From contig JAVSMP010000001.1 in assembly GCA_032027145.1 (NCBI GenBank), positions 3,477,116-3,541,115 on the forward strand: DNA of 64,000 nucleotides, in the 5' to 3' direction. Every line of letters starts with the position of its first letter. The stretch's first letter is position 1. This DNA comes from Ignavibacterium sp. (GTDB lineage: Bacteria > Bacteroidota > Ignavibacteria > Ignavibacteriales > Ignavibacteriaceae). Made by a program: the position numbers and the translations under genes. Positions 32,951 to 42,749 of this stretch are shown here, in pieces. The notes below the pieces were generated by a model that saw only the letters and a list, made by a program, of their open reading frames with translations, made no database searches and was not told the DNA's origin.

Positions 32951-35900
32951 TTAGAATGAGTATCTTAAACCTAATTGCATCTGCCATCTTGATAATAAAT
33001 CATTTGGAGACCAAGGAGTATTAGTAGTTGGTTTACTAAATCTGTAAACCGGTCTTCCGGTTGCTGGATCAGTTCCATTTAAGGTTACAATTGTATAAGT
33101 ATCCTGTGGAGTTGTCTGGAACCATCCCCACTCAGATTGGATAAGATTCATTACATTCTGTATATCAAGTGAAATCTCAAAACGTCCAATACCCGGAATT
33201 ATTGCAGCTTGAGTTATTCTCATATCAAGCAAATCATTCCAGGGACCTCTTGATGCATTTCTTTCTGACATCTGACCTTTATGATCGGATAAGTATTCAT
33301 TATTATTGATAAAATCAAAAAGCTCTGCTTTCTGAGTTGCATTTTCTACGAAAGCCCCGCTGGTAACAGCACCAACTAATATATCGTTTTCATCTTTAGG
33401 AATATAGAATAAATCATTTCCGTTTAATCCATCATTGTTCAAGTCTCCATTAACTGTAAATGAAAATCTTCTTCCTGATTGGATATTATAAAAGAATGAT
33501 ATTGTTGTTGGTAAATTATCGAAGAATTCGCGTGAATAAGCAATAGCAGCAAATCCTCTGTGTCCCATATCGAAGCTTGAATAAGTTAATGGAGGCTTAT
33601 TTGGATCGCTTGAAATAGGATTATATCTGATCTGTGATTGAGCCTGTGATGACAGCACACTGTTTATATCTTTTGTAATACCGTAATTATATCCAACATT
33701 AAATGATAATCCAGAAGCTACATTTCTTTGCAATTGAACAGAGAAATTTATCTGATTACCTTCATCAGTATTAGTTAAATAAAGTACATCAACATATCTG
33801 TTACTGTAACTATTGGTACCGCCATATCTTGGTCTGCCATCTCCCGGTATTGTGTTTGTTGATGGATTCAAATTCAATTTTTGATATACAAGATCGTTGA
33901 TTGACTTTGAATACATAAATTCAACTGTACCAATCATTCCCCCGGGTAATTCCTGATCAACACCGAGGTTTGCTCTTAAAATCTGGGGCCATTTGAAATC
34001 AGGATCAATAAGATCTATTTCGGATCTGAAACTTGGTGAACCTGTTCCAGGATCACCAACACCAGGTTGATTGTACGGATCAACTGAGAAACCAACGTTA
34101 CCACCTGAAGCCTGGTTAACTTCAGCAAGTAAGGTTCCGGTGTTTCCATAATTGTTAGACATCCAGACATAAGGAATACGACCAGTGAAAATTCCGACAC
34201 CACCACGCACCTGAGTTGATCTGTTACCAGATACATCCCAGTTAAATCCAAATCTTGGTGAAAACATTATGTTGCCACTTGGTACGTCAGAGGTCTTATA
34301 ATCTGGGAAATTTTCTGTAACCTGTGGATTATAGTCTGGTTCGGTCGGCAGAAACGGAATATCAGCTCTAACTCCAAAAGTTACTTTAAAAGTTGGAACA
34401 ATTGTCCACTCGTCCTGTAAGTAAAAACCAAGTTGATTTACACTAAATCTTGCGGCAGGTTTTTCTACACCAGGGACGCGTGAAAATACTTTCTGATAAT
34501 AACTCGGTGTATTATTTTGCAAATCTGCTAATGTATTAAACTCATAATATCCAAAGAATGATCTTATGAATGCATTTCTGAAAGTGAAAAACTCATTGTG
34601 AGTACCGACAGTTAAAACGTGATTACCAAAATAAGCTGAGAAGTTATTGGTAAATTCAAATATATCCTGATCTAATTCATTCACAGAAGAAAATCTGTCA
34701 GGACCAGCAACCAGAATTACCGCTTCTCTCATTACTCTTACTTCAGGACGTGTTTCGGAAGTACCTGCTCTTCTGTCTCTGATAGAAGTAAAACCTAAGA
34801 TCAGGTCGTTTGAAAAGTTATTTCCAAGTGTACTGTTTAATTGCAGAACCGTAGAGTTAGTTATATTTCTGATTCTGTAATTAAAAGTATTAAACGATAC
34901 CTGATTATTAGCATTTCTTCCAGCTAATACATCCTGATAAGAATTGACATAATTATGTCTTAAAGTAAACTTATGATTTTCAGATTGATTAAAATCTAAT
35001 CTGATAAATAACTTGTTGCTTGGTTGTTCAAGTGTTGTAGCACCATAGGTACCAGCATCCATACCTTTTGATTTTAAGATATTGTAAAACTGATCAGCAA
35101 GACTTTCTGCAGATGCAGGACCAGTAACCAAAGAAATATTTGATAATGGTTGATCTTTTCTTGTTACTTCACCATTAAGAAACATAAATAATTTATCTTT
35201 AATGATTGGACCGCCAAGTCTGAACCCACCGGCATATTCTTTAAATTCAGGATATTCTTGTTCATTAGATTCTGTCTCAGGCTTATCAGTTATAAATGCA
35301 CCATTACCAACAAGTTTCTGATTTCTTCCATATCCATAAACAGATCCTGTCCATTTGTTGGTACCGCTTCTTGTAATAGCATTAAGACCGCCTCCGGTAA
35401 AACTTCCATACTTTACATCGTAAGGAGCAACAATAACCTGAAACTCCTGTATTGCATCAATACTAATTGGATTGGTTCCTGTTTGACCACCGGGTGCGCC
35501 GGATGCACCTAATCCAAATAAATCATTGTACTGTGTACCATCAATTTGAATGTTGTTGTAACGATTATTTCTTCCGGCAATAGAGTTGCTTGTTCCACTT
35601 GCCTGCGGAGAAAGTTTTGCAAGATCACCAAAGTTTTTACCAATAGACGGTACTAACTCTATATCTCTTGCTGTAACGTTTTGTGTTGCACCAGTTCTGT
35701 TACTTGAGATAATTGAATTTTTTTCTCCGATGACAGTAATATCACCTAATTGAACTGCGTCCTCAACTAAAGTATAATCAACTCTAAGATTTTGACCTAA
35801 TTGAAGTGCTGGAATCGTTGATTCCTGTGATTTGTAGCCAACAAAAGAAACTGTAACTATATATGGACCGCCGGTCCTTAAACCGTTTAAATTATATTTT

Positions 35901-36112
35901 CCATCAACACGAGAGGTTGTACCATATTGGGTTCCTGATGGAGAGTGAACCGCAATTATGTTTGCACCAGGTAAGGGATCACCTTTTGCATCTACTATTG
36001 TTCCATTCATTGCTGAGGTTGTAACACCTTGTGCAAACGAATTGTTATGCACTAAAAAGAATGAAAACATTATCAGCAGCAGGAATGAAAGGAAAGAGTA
36101 TTTTTTTGTCAT
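32951..36112 (-). CDS. Oar-like TonB-dependent outer-membrane receptor
   Basis: Outer-membrane beta-barrel transporter or adhesin of the OmpA/Oar type. A signal peptide (about 1-28) is followed by a carboxypeptidase-regulatory-like domain (about 30-115: MNGTIVDAKGDPLPGANIIA, RVDGKYNLNGLRTGGPYIVT), then a plug (about 120-260: NVTARDIELVPSIGKNFGDL, RYNNIQIDGTQYND, GGLNAITRSGTNKWTGSVYG) and a long barrel ending in Phe (LGLRYSF), the BAM recognition end. At 1053 residues it suits this group. AAGGAG stands just upstream of ATG 36112. It is monocistronic, with its own terminator. No SusD-like gene adjoins it, so it is not a classic SusCD pair; the ligand is unknown. Confidence 0.88.
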   Translation of the reverse strand: MTKKYSFLSFLLLIMFSFFLVHNNSFAQGVTTSAMNGTIVDAKGDPLPGANIIAVHSPSGTQYGTTSRVDGKYNLNGLRTGGPYIVTVSFVGYKSQESTIPALQLGQNLRVDYTLVEDAVQLGDITVIGEKNSIISSNRTGATQNVTARDIELVPSIGKNFGDLAKLSPQASGTSNSIAGRNNRYNNIQIDGTQYNDLFGLGASGAPGGQTGTNPISIDAIQEFQVIVAPYDVKYGSFTGGGLNAITRSGTNKWTGSVYGYGRNQKLVGNGAFITDKPETESNEQEYPEFKEYAGGFRLGGPIIKDKLFMFLNGEVTRKDQPLSNISLVTGPASAESLADQFYNILKSKGMDAGTYGATTLEQPSNKLFIRLDFNQSENHKFTLRHNYVNSYQDVLAGRNANNQVSFNTFNYRIRNITNSTVLQLNSTLGNNFSNDLILGFTSIRDRRAGTSETRPEVRVMREAVILVAGPDRFSSVNELDQDIFEFTNNFSAYFGNHVLTVGTHNEFFTFRNAFIRSFFGYYEFNTLADLQNNTPSYYQKVFSRVPGVEKPAARFSVNQLGFYLQDEWTIVPTFKVTFGVRADIPFLPTEPDYNPQVTENFPDYKTSDVPSGNIMFSPRFGFNWDVSGNRSTQVRGGVGIFTGRIPYVWMSNNYGNTGTLLAEVNQASGGNVGFSVDPYNQPGVGDPGTGSPSFRSEIDLIDPDFKWPQILRANLGVDQELPGGMIGTVEFMYSKSINDLVYQKLNLNPSTNTIPGDGRPRYGGTNSYSNRYVDVLYLTNTDEGNQINFSVQLQRNVASGLSFNVGYNYGITKDINSVLSSQAQSQIRYNPISSDPNKPPLTYSSFDMGHRGFAAIAYSREFFDNLPTTISFFYNIQSGRRFSFTVNGDLNNDGLNGNDLFYIPKDENDILVGAVTSGAFVENATQKAELFDFINNNEYLSDHKGQMSERNASRGPWNDLLDMRITQAAIIPGIGRFEISLDIQNVMNLIQSEWGWFQTTPQDTYTIVTLNGTDPATGRPVYRFSKPTTNTPWSPNDLLSRWQMQLGLRYSF

Positions 36113-36381
36113 ATTTTCTCCTTGATTGAATTAAAGAATTGAATAGTTAAAAGATATTGAAAATAAATTGTAAATAAGTTTTCCATAGCATGTTTGCTGT
36201 AAAAGGCACAGGAAATATTAGGCTATTAGATTATTTATGCAAGCATATTAATCATTTTTTAAATAATTATTTTTCAGTAACATGAAAATGAATACTTGCT
36301 TTTTAACTATATCCGAATTTTTCGATTGAATTTTCATTTCTATATTTTGCATATAGTCAATTAAAAATTAAAAGAAAAAAA
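36113..36381. promoter_or_regulatory. Divergent promoter region, TonB receptor / phosphodiesterase
   Basis: 269 bases between two divergent genes. CTATAT (36340-36345) and ATATAG (36351-36356) form a short palindrome about 25 bases before the phosphodiesterase ATG, and ATGAAAAT near 36282 is repeated inverted as ATTTTCAT near 36330. Either could be an operator, but both are AT-rich and could be chance. Confidence 0.35.
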
Positions 36382-37605
36382 ATGTTCAGAAAAAAAATAA
36401 TTTTACTCTTTCTCATAATTGTAAGTGTAAATCTTACCGCTCAACAGAAATCTTACAATATTTTAATATCTTTTGACGGCTTCCGCTGGGATTATCCAAA
36501 TCGAGGTATTACTCCAAATCTTGAGTTTATAAAACAGAACGGAGTTCATGCAAGTTCATTAAAACCATGTTTCCCGACAAAAACCTTTCCTAATCATTAT
36601 TCAATTGTAACAGGGTTGTATCCCCAGAACCACGGAATCATTGCAAATACTTTTTACAATCCGATAACCGAAAAGATTTATAGAATCGGAGATACTGCCG
36701 CTGTAAGAGATCCGCAAAATTATATCGGCGAAGCAATCTGGGAAACTGCAAAACGACAAGGAGTAATTACTGCCAGCTATTTTTGGCCTGGTTCTGAACT
36801 TACTCTTGAATACAGAAGACCAAATTATTATGAAAAGTATGATCATCACAGACCATATTCAAAAAGAATTGAAGGAGTATTAAACTGGTTAAAGCTTCCA
36901 TTTAATCAACGCCCAAAGCTGATTACAGTTTATTTTGATGCTACTGATACTTATGGTCATCAGTTTGGAACAAATTCTCCGGAAGTTACTCGAAGCATTA
37001 TGCAATTAGACAGTTTGATTGGAAACCTTTTCGATGGTCTTAAGAGTTTAAATCTTTATGACAGCACAAATGTAATAATTGTATCGGATCATGGAATGAC
37101 TGATGTTGACAATGTTAAAATTATTAATATTGAAGAGATATTATCCAATACCAAACAGAAAATTGTTGATTCCGGACCAGTGATGTATCTCTTCCCTGAT
37201 AATGATGGTGATAAATCAAAAATCTACGGGCTGTTAAAAGCTTCTGAAAAGAATTACAAGGTTTATTACAAAGAGGAAATTCCTGAGTATTTTAATTTTT
37301 CAAAAAGTTTTATCATTCCTCCAATTTTAATATTAGCTGAGCCTGGATGGAGTCTTATAACAAATCGTGAAGTAAAAAAATACAGCAATTTGGGTTTCGG
37401 CGGTGATCATGGCTATGATAACAACTTTATAGATATGCATGGGATATTTTTTGCCATTGGACCTGACTTTAAAACCGGATATACCTGCGGTACTATCCAA
37501 AATATTGATATTAATCCATTGCTTGCAAAACTACTTCATATTATACCGAATCAAAAAATTGATGGAAAGTTTGAACAGATAGAGTTTTTATTGAAGGATT
37601 ATTAA
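36382..37605 (+). CDS. Exported nucleotide pyrophosphatase/phosphodiesterase (NPP) family
   Basis: Alkaline-phosphatase-superfamily enzyme that hydrolyses phosphodiester or pyrophosphate bonds of nucleotides outside the cytoplasm. The signal peptide is MFRKKIILLFLIIVSVNLTA. Metal ligand Asp32 is in LISFDGFRWDY, and FPTKTFPNHYSIVTGL holds the catalytic Thr68. DATDTYGHQFG, VSDHGMTDV and FGGDHGYDN supply the other two-zinc ligands in the usual order. At 407 residues it matches bacterial NPP enzymes. It stands alone between a divergent receptor and a peptidase pair. Confidence 0.92.
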   Translation: MFRKKIILLFLIIVSVNLTAQQKSYNILISFDGFRWDYPNRGITPNLEFIKQNGVHASSLKPCFPTKTFPNHYSIVTGLYPQNHGIIANTFYNPITEKIYRIGDTAAVRDPQNYIGEAIWETAKRQGVITASYFWPGSELTLEYRRPNYYEKYDHHRPYSKRIEGVLNWLKLPFNQRPKLITVYFDATDTYGHQFGTNSPEVTRSIMQLDSLIGNLFDGLKSLNLYDSTNVIIVSDHGMTDVDNVKIINIEEILSNTKQKIVDSGPVMYLFPDNDGDKSKIYGLLKASEKNYKVYYKEEIPEYFNFSKSFIIPPILILAEPGWSLITNREVKKYSNLGFGGDHGYDNNFIDMHGIFFAIGPDFKTGYTCGTIQNIDINPLLAKLLHIIPNQKIDGKFEQIEFLLKDY

Positions 37606-37668
37606 AACCTGATATCGTTTCTGAATATTAATTCTAAAGTTATTTATCAGGCAGCAGAGGAAATACAT

Positions 37669-38937
37669 TTGAAACATCTTAATATTAACTATTTAAAAGA
37701 TAAACTTAGTAACGGTCTTGAATACATTTTGTATCAGGATAATTCATTACCAATAGTTTCGGTTAATATCTGGTATCGTGTGGGCTCTGGTTATGAAAAG
37801 AAGGGTAAGACAGGTTTAGCTCATTTGTTTGAACATATGATGTTTCAAGGATCTGTAAATGTACCTAAGGAAATGCATTTCAAATATATTCAGGAATCAG
37901 GCGGTACGCTTAATGGTTCTACTTCAAGAGACAGAACTAATTATTTTGAAAAACTTCCTTCAAATAATTTAGAACTTGCTTTATGGTTGGAATCTGACAG
38001 GATGGGATATTTTCTTCCAGCATTAACTCAGGAAAAGCTTAACAATCAGAAAGATGTGGTAAAGAATGAACGGCTTGAAAACTATGACAATCAACCTTAT
38101 GGATTAGCGTGGGAAATCTTAAATAAAAATGTTTATCCGGCAGATCACCCTTATAACTGGATAACTATCGGACATCTAAAAGATATTGAAAGTTATACGC
38201 TTGAAGATGTTGAAGAATTTTTTAAAAAATATTACTCGCCGGATAATGCCTGTGTTGTGGTTGCCGGTGATATTAAGATAGCAGAAACAATTGATCTGAT
38301 TAAAAAATATTTTTTAGAGATTCAATCGTTTAACACTGCTGAGAAACCGGAAAAGAAATTAGTAAAGCTAAATCATAATATTTATCTGGAACATGAAGAT
38401 AATGTTCAGCTAGAAAGACTTTATTTATCATGGCCATCGGAATTTATTTTTGACAAACATGATGCGGCACTCGAAGTTTTTGCTGATTTGTTATCCGGAA
38501 CCAAAAATTCACGTTTGCATAAAAAATTAGTTATTGAAATGCAGGCTGCAATAGATGTAACCTCATTTCAATATTCCGGCAGGTTCGGCGGACAGTTTGT
38601 TATTGTCTGCACACTAAAGCCGGCACAAAATGCTGATAACATAAAACAAATTATACTGGATGAAATTAATAATTTTATAATTGATGATGTTTCTGAAAAA
38701 GAACTTGAAAAATCAAAGAATGGAATTAAATCACAATTTGTTTATTCTATGCAAAACCTGGATAATATTGCAGATCATCTGAACTATTATAACTATTTTC
38801 TTGGAGAACCAAATTCATTTGAGTTTGATCTTAACAGATATAATTCGGTTACAAATGATGCTATCAAAACAGCGGTGCGCAAATATCTGCTTAATCCTTT
38901 TGTTGAACTTAGAATTTTACCCAGACGCAGTCAATGA
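37669..38937 (+). CDS. M16 zinc peptidase, catalytic subunit
   Basis: Insulinase/pitrilysin-family metalloprotease half. The inverted zinc motif HxxEH is present as H52-LF-E55-H56 (GLAHLFEHMMFQGS), with the third ligand Glu134 in VKNERLEN. At 422 residues it is a single half-enzyme that needs a partner. It starts at TTG 37669, supported by AGAGG 8 bases upstream. It lacks a clear signal peptide. The next gene overlaps its stop by 4 bases (ATGA) and encodes the companion subunit. Confidence 0.92.
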   Translation: MKHLNINYLKDKLSNGLEYILYQDNSLPIVSVNIWYRVGSGYEKKGKTGLAHLFEHMMFQGSVNVPKEMHFKYIQESGGTLNGSTSRDRTNYFEKLPSNNLELALWLESDRMGYFLPALTQEKLNNQKDVVKNERLENYDNQPYGLAWEILNKNVYPADHPYNWITIGHLKDIESYTLEDVEEFFKKYYSPDNACVVVAGDIKIAETIDLIKKYFLEIQSFNTAEKPEKKLVKLNHNIYLEHEDNVQLERLYLSWPSEFIFDKHDAALEVFADLLSGTKNSRLHKKLVIEMQAAIDVTSFQYSGRFGGQFVIVCTLKPAQNADNIKQIILDEINNFIIDDVSEKELEKSKNGIKSQFVYSMQNLDNIADHLNYYNYFLGEPNSFEFDLNRYNSVTNDAIKTAVRKYLLNPFVELRILPRRSQ

Positions 38938-40298
38938 GATTAAACCGGAAAAATAAACCTGCTGAGGCTTCAAACATTAAATTTAATCTGCCTTTACCAG
39001 AAGAATTTAATTTAGATAACGGATTAAGAGTAATCTTTATTCAAAAAAAGAATCTTCCGATTATTAAAACTTTAATGATTTTAAATGCTGGAAGTAAATT
39101 TGACTACAAGTCAAAAAAAGGATTATCTCATCTGACAGCACTTACGCTTGATGAAGGTGCCGGAGGAATCAGTGCTCTTGATTTAAGTGATGCATTTGAT
39201 ATACTTGGCTCTGATTTTAGTTTATCTGCTAGTCACGATCTTATAAATATTAATCTTCAGTCTTTGTCAGAACACTTTGAGAAATCTATCGAGCTTTTTT
39301 CTAAAGTAATTTTATACCCTGATTTTAATGAATATGATTTTGAGCGTGAGAAAAAGAAACTTCTTGTCAGGATCTTACAGAATAAAGATAAACCGGATTA
39401 TGTAGCAGACCGGCTTTTCGAAAAGATTGTTTTCTCGCCTGATAATTCTTATGCTTTTCCAATTATCGGTTATACAGATACAGTATCTTCTATAACCAGA
39501 GATGAAGTAAAAAAATTCTATGCTGAATATTTCTTTCCAAAAAATTCCACTCTAATTGTGGTCGGCAATATTGAAATTGAAAATCTGAAAAGCATTCTTA
39601 ATAAAAATCTGAAAGAATGGATAAACAGCGGTTCAGTAAAACCAGTCCCGAATAATTTTAAAATTAGTGATAAAAAAATTTATGTCTGTCATAAAGATAA
39701 TTCAGTTCAAACCGAGATCAGAGTTGGTCATTTATCCCAGCCAAGAAACCAGAAAGATTTTTTTCAGCGTCTTCTACTTAATACAATACTTGGCGGTCAG
39801 TTTACCAGCAGAATAAATCTTAATCTAAGAGAAAGAAACGGCTACACATACGGTGCAACATCAAGATTTAACTATTACAAAGATGCATCGTTTTTTGAAG
39901 TCTCAACTTCGGTTGGAATTGAAAACACTGCTAATGCTGTTAAAGAAATTCTTTTTGAACTTGAGCAGATAAAAAACGGTGTTAAAGATTCTGAGCTTGA
40001 ATTTGCAAAATCATCTATTACAAAGAGATTTCCATTGGGTTTTGAAACTTATGGACAACTTACATCGGGTTTGTCCGGAAGAGTACTGTTTGATTTATCA
40101 TCCGATTATTTTTCAAGTTATGTTGATAATGTAAACTCTGTGGATAAAGCTGAGGTTAATCTGGCAGCAAATTCTTTTATTAATAATGATGCTTTAACCA
40201 TAGTACTTGTTGGAGATAAAGAGAAAATTATTCCGCAGGTACAAAACCTGGGTATAGGAATTTATGAAGCTGATTTATATGGAAATGTTCAGGTATAA
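38934..40298 (+). CDS. M16 peptidase-like, non-catalytic partner subunit
   Basis: Second half of the M16 pair. At the place of HxxEH it has GLSHLTALTLDEGAG, that is H66-LTA-L70, so the catalytic Glu and the second His are missing. It keeps the substrate-side motif RERNGYTYGATSRF typical of the non-catalytic halves (Arg/Tyr pair). Its 454 residues and 4-base overlap with the catalytic gene fit a heterodimer like that of mitochondrial processing peptidase. It converges on the next gene with a gap of only 3 bases. Confidence 0.9.
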   Translation: MRLNRKNKPAEASNIKFNLPLPEEFNLDNGLRVIFIQKKNLPIIKTLMILNAGSKFDYKSKKGLSHLTALTLDEGAGGISALDLSDAFDILGSDFSLSASHDLININLQSLSEHFEKSIELFSKVILYPDFNEYDFEREKKKLLVRILQNKDKPDYVADRLFEKIVFSPDNSYAFPIIGYTDTVSSITRDEVKKFYAEYFFPKNSTLIVVGNIEIENLKSILNKNLKEWINSGSVKPVPNNFKISDKKIYVCHKDNSVQTEIRVGHLSQPRNQKDFFQRLLLNTILGGQFTSRINLNLRERNGYTYGATSRFNYYKDASFFEVSTSVGIENTANAVKEILFELEQIKNGVKDSELEFAKSSITKRFPLGFETYGQLTSGLSGRVLFDLSSDYFSSYVDNVNSVDKAEVNLAANSFINNDALTIVLVGDKEKIIPQVQNLGIGIYEADLYGNVQV

Positions 40299-40301
40299 TT
40301 T

Positions 40302-41318
40302 CTACATATTTAATACTAGATCACCCGGCTGAATAAAGCGATATCCAATTTTTCTGTATCCGGGTATCAGTTCAGTAATAAGCAAATAATCCTCTGCAGA
40401 AATTATCACGACTCTTTCTTCTTTTTTAGCCAAAGTCTTAATATACTCTCCGAAGCTTGATTCAGGATTAAGAGAATTAATCTTTAAAATATCAAATCTG
40501 CTGCTCTTTACAATTTTAATGTTTCTCTTTTTTAATGCGGCTTCAATTACTTTATAATTCACAGATTTAAACAAATCAGAATTAACATCAACAATAAAGA
40601 ATGCTGCAGAGTTAAAAGCAGAAATAATATTCTTTAATGAAAGTATTGTTCTGTTTTCCGGAATTGAAGATGACAGTTTATAATCAAATTCTGTTATATC
40701 ATCATTAAGAATAACAGCAAATCTCCTTTCAAAATTTTTCAGATCTTTTAACAGAGACTTTGATTTACTGTCAGGAACAAGAACAGCATAAAATAATTCA
40801 GGTGTTCTTAACAACTTGCTGTATTGTTCTAAATTATCCGGTTTTATATCCGAGACTAAAAAAGAAACAGCACCGAACTCTCTTCTGATTTTATCATCAT
40901 AACTTAGTTCAGCCGCCAACTTTAAATATTTTTCGGAAATAATTTTCAGAAGAACTTTTTTTTCTTTCGTTTTTTCTTCACTTATGATATCAGCGTTATA
41001 ATCCCATAACAATTCACTTACTTCCAACTGAAGCAGATTGATCGGAACATCTTTTGGAACAATAATATTATATGAAGCGAAGAGTGAATCCCCAGTTATC
41101 TGTTTAATCTTCTTCTTTTTGATCCAGCTGTTTTCAATTCCATAATTATATAAAGCTGATCTGAATAAGCTGTCAACGGATGCGCCGGATATCTCATCTC
41201 TGTTTTGTTTTAGTTCATCTTTTGCAATAAACTTATTAATAAAAACATTAACAAAAAGCAGAACAATTACTACAACTAAAAGAACAATTGAAATATTTTT
41301 AAGAGAAAATCTTAACAC
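40302..41318 (-). CDS. Membrane-anchored protein of unknown function
   Basis: A 338-residue protein with one N-terminal membrane helix (about 8-28, ISIVLLVVVIVLLFVNVFIN), so bitopic with a large extracytoplasmic part. The C-terminal half alternates strands and helices (VSFLVSDIKPDNLEQY, LFYAVLVPDSKSK, AAFFIVDVNSDLFKSVNYKV) in a way that recalls divergent polysaccharide deacetylases (YibQ-like), but without their metal residues; I do not make that assignment. GTG start at 41318. It precedes the enoyl-CoA hydratase gene on the other side by only 11 bases, so the two may share a terminator region. Confidence 0.6.
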   Translation of the reverse strand: MLRFSLKNISIVLLVVVIVLLFVNVFINKFIAKDELKQNRDEISGASVDSLFRSALYNYGIENSWIKKKKIKQITGDSLFASYNIIVPKDVPINLLQLEVSELLWDYNADIISEEKTKEKKVLLKIISEKYLKLAAELSYDDKIRREFGAVSFLVSDIKPDNLEQYSKLLRTPELFYAVLVPDSKSKSLLKDLKNFERRFAVILNDDITEFDYKLSSSIPENRTILSLKNIISAFNSAAFFIVDVNSDLFKSVNYKVIEAALKKRNIKIVKSSRFDILKINSLNPESSFGEYIKTLAKKEERVVIISAEDYLLITELIPGYRKIGYRFIQPGDLVLNM

Positions 41319-41329
41319 TGAATGTTTAA

Positions 41330-42112
41330 TTATTTATTTATAAAAACCGGTTTTCTTTTTTCCAGAAATGCTTGTGTACCCTCTTTAAAGTCCTCAGTGC
41401 CACAGCAAAGAGCAAATAATGCTGCTTCAAAATTTTGTCCTTCCTGTAAAGATACTTCATCAACAGCTTTGATAGATTTTAATGCTAATCTAACAGCCTG
41501 CTGACCTTTGGAAGCAATTTTAACTGCCATATCAAAAGCCTGACTTTGTAATTCACTTTGCGGATACACTTTATTAACCAAGCCTATTCGTAAAGCTTCA
41601 TTAGCATCAATCATATCGCCAGTTAAAATCATTTCAGCAGCTCTGCCCGAATTGATAAGTCTGGTAAGTCTTTGGGTTCCGCCATAGCCAGGAATAATTC
41701 CAAGATTAACTTCAGGCTGCCCAAACTTTGCATTTTCACTTGCTAATCTTAAATGACAAGATAAAGCAAGCTCACATCCGCCTCCGAGAGCAAATCCATT
41801 AACAGCTGCAATAACTGGTTTTTCAAACTTTTCAATCAGAGAAAAAACTGATTGTCCAAACTCAGCAAATATTTTACCTTCTAACATATTTAGCTTATTG
41901 ATTTCAGATATGTCTGCACCTGCAATAAAAGCTTTTTCACCGCTTCCGGTAATTATCACTACAAAAATATTTTCATCTGATCTTAATCTCTCCAAAACAT
42001 TTTTTAATTCAACTAAGGTATCATGGTTCAGGGCATTTAATTTATCTGGTCTGTTTACAGTTATCAGTCCGATATTCTGGTTAACATTAAGCAGTAAATT
42101 TCTATAATCCAT
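41330..42112 (-). CDS. Enoyl-CoA hydratase/isomerase family protein
   Basis: Crotonase-fold enzyme, most likely hydrating 2-enoyl-CoA to 3-hydroxyacyl-CoA. Typical segments: ITVNRPDKLNALNHDT, SGEKAFIAGADISEI (oxyanion hole), KPVIAAVNGFALGGGCELAL, FGQPEVNLGIIPGYGGTQRL with the catalytic Glu, and AEMILTGDMIDANEAL. ATG 42112 with GAGGTG upstream gives 260 residues; the open frame back to TTG 42127 is not needed. It probably takes part in acyl-CoA breakdown with the dehydrogenase at the window start, though they are 41 kb apart. Confidence 0.92.
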   Translation of the reverse strand: MDYRNLLLNVNQNIGLITVNRPDKLNALNHDTLVELKNVLERLRSDENIFVVIITGSGEKAFIAGADISEINKLNMLEGKIFAEFGQSVFSLIEKFEKPVIAAVNGFALGGGCELALSCHLRLASENAKFGQPEVNLGIIPGYGGTQRLTRLINSGRAAEMILTGDMIDANEALRIGLVNKVYPQSELQSQAFDMAVKIASKGQQAVRLALKSIKAVDEVSLQEGQNFEAALFALCCGTEDFKEGTQAFLEKRKPVFINK

Positions 42113-42123
42113 TTTATCACCTC

Positions 42124-42732
42124 TCAAAAATTTATAGATAAAGGAATTCTTACTTTCAGATCTAAAGAAACAAATTGTTTTTCAGGCAGATAATTATAGG
42201 ATGCAACTAATTCCATCATAAACATTGAAAATCCTGCTCCCGCACTGAAACCAAAATCATGTTTATCCTTAGTAAAATTATTTTTCCCGGCATTTTTATC
42301 AAATTCATGTAGTGTATACGAATAACAATATGCAGCAGAGATCTGAGCAATGGGCATCAGTAAAATTATATTTTCCAATATCGGAGAAAAATAATATCGG
42401 GCGCCGATATTAACAGGAATTGCATTTACATGATAATTTGAGTAATCGGTTTCTCTATAGAAATCTTGTGAACCGGGAAATTGTTCAAAACCTATTTTTG
42501 TGTATAAAAACACAGGTAGAAATTCATTGTCTGTATAAGAAAATTCTATATTAACACCGTATCCTAAATTTGTGGTACTGGAAAAATCAGCTATCGGAAA
42601 TCTTGGTCCTACTCCAAATGACATAAATAATCCGGATACTCTGCCCGAAGGCGGTTGTTCTGCATACATTGACAATTGAAGAAGAAACATTAAAATCAGA
42701 AAATATTTTGTTGTAGTTATTATCTTAATCAT
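42124..42732 (-). CDS. Outer-membrane beta-barrel protein
   Basis: A 202-residue exported protein: signal peptide (YFLILMFLLQLSMYAEQ), then alternating hydrophobic/polar strands, for example GLFMSFGVGPRFPIADFSS, NIGARYYFSPILENIIL and GFSAGAGFSMFMMELVASYN, as in eight-stranded OmpA/OmpW-like barrels. The end (SINF) finishes in Phe as expected for BAM substrates. No specific family is evident. It lies between the DUF2231 gene and the enoyl-CoA hydratase. Confidence 0.7.
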   Translation of the reverse strand: MIKIITTTKYFLILMFLLQLSMYAEQPPSGRVSGLFMSFGVGPRFPIADFSSTTNLGYGVNIEFSYTDNEFLPVFLYTKIGFEQFPGSQDFYRETDYSNYHVNAIPVNIGARYYFSPILENIILLMPIAQISAAYCYSYTLHEFDKNAGKNNFTKDKHDFGFSAGAGFSMFMMELVASYNYLPEKQFVSLDLKVRIPLSINF

Positions 42733-42749
42733 AAACTCAGTTTAATTAA

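Noticed and set aside
40302-41318. Polysaccharide deacetylase (YibQ-like) annotation
   Set aside because: Only a vague strand/helix resemblance; the metal and catalytic residues are not seen, so I left it as unknown.
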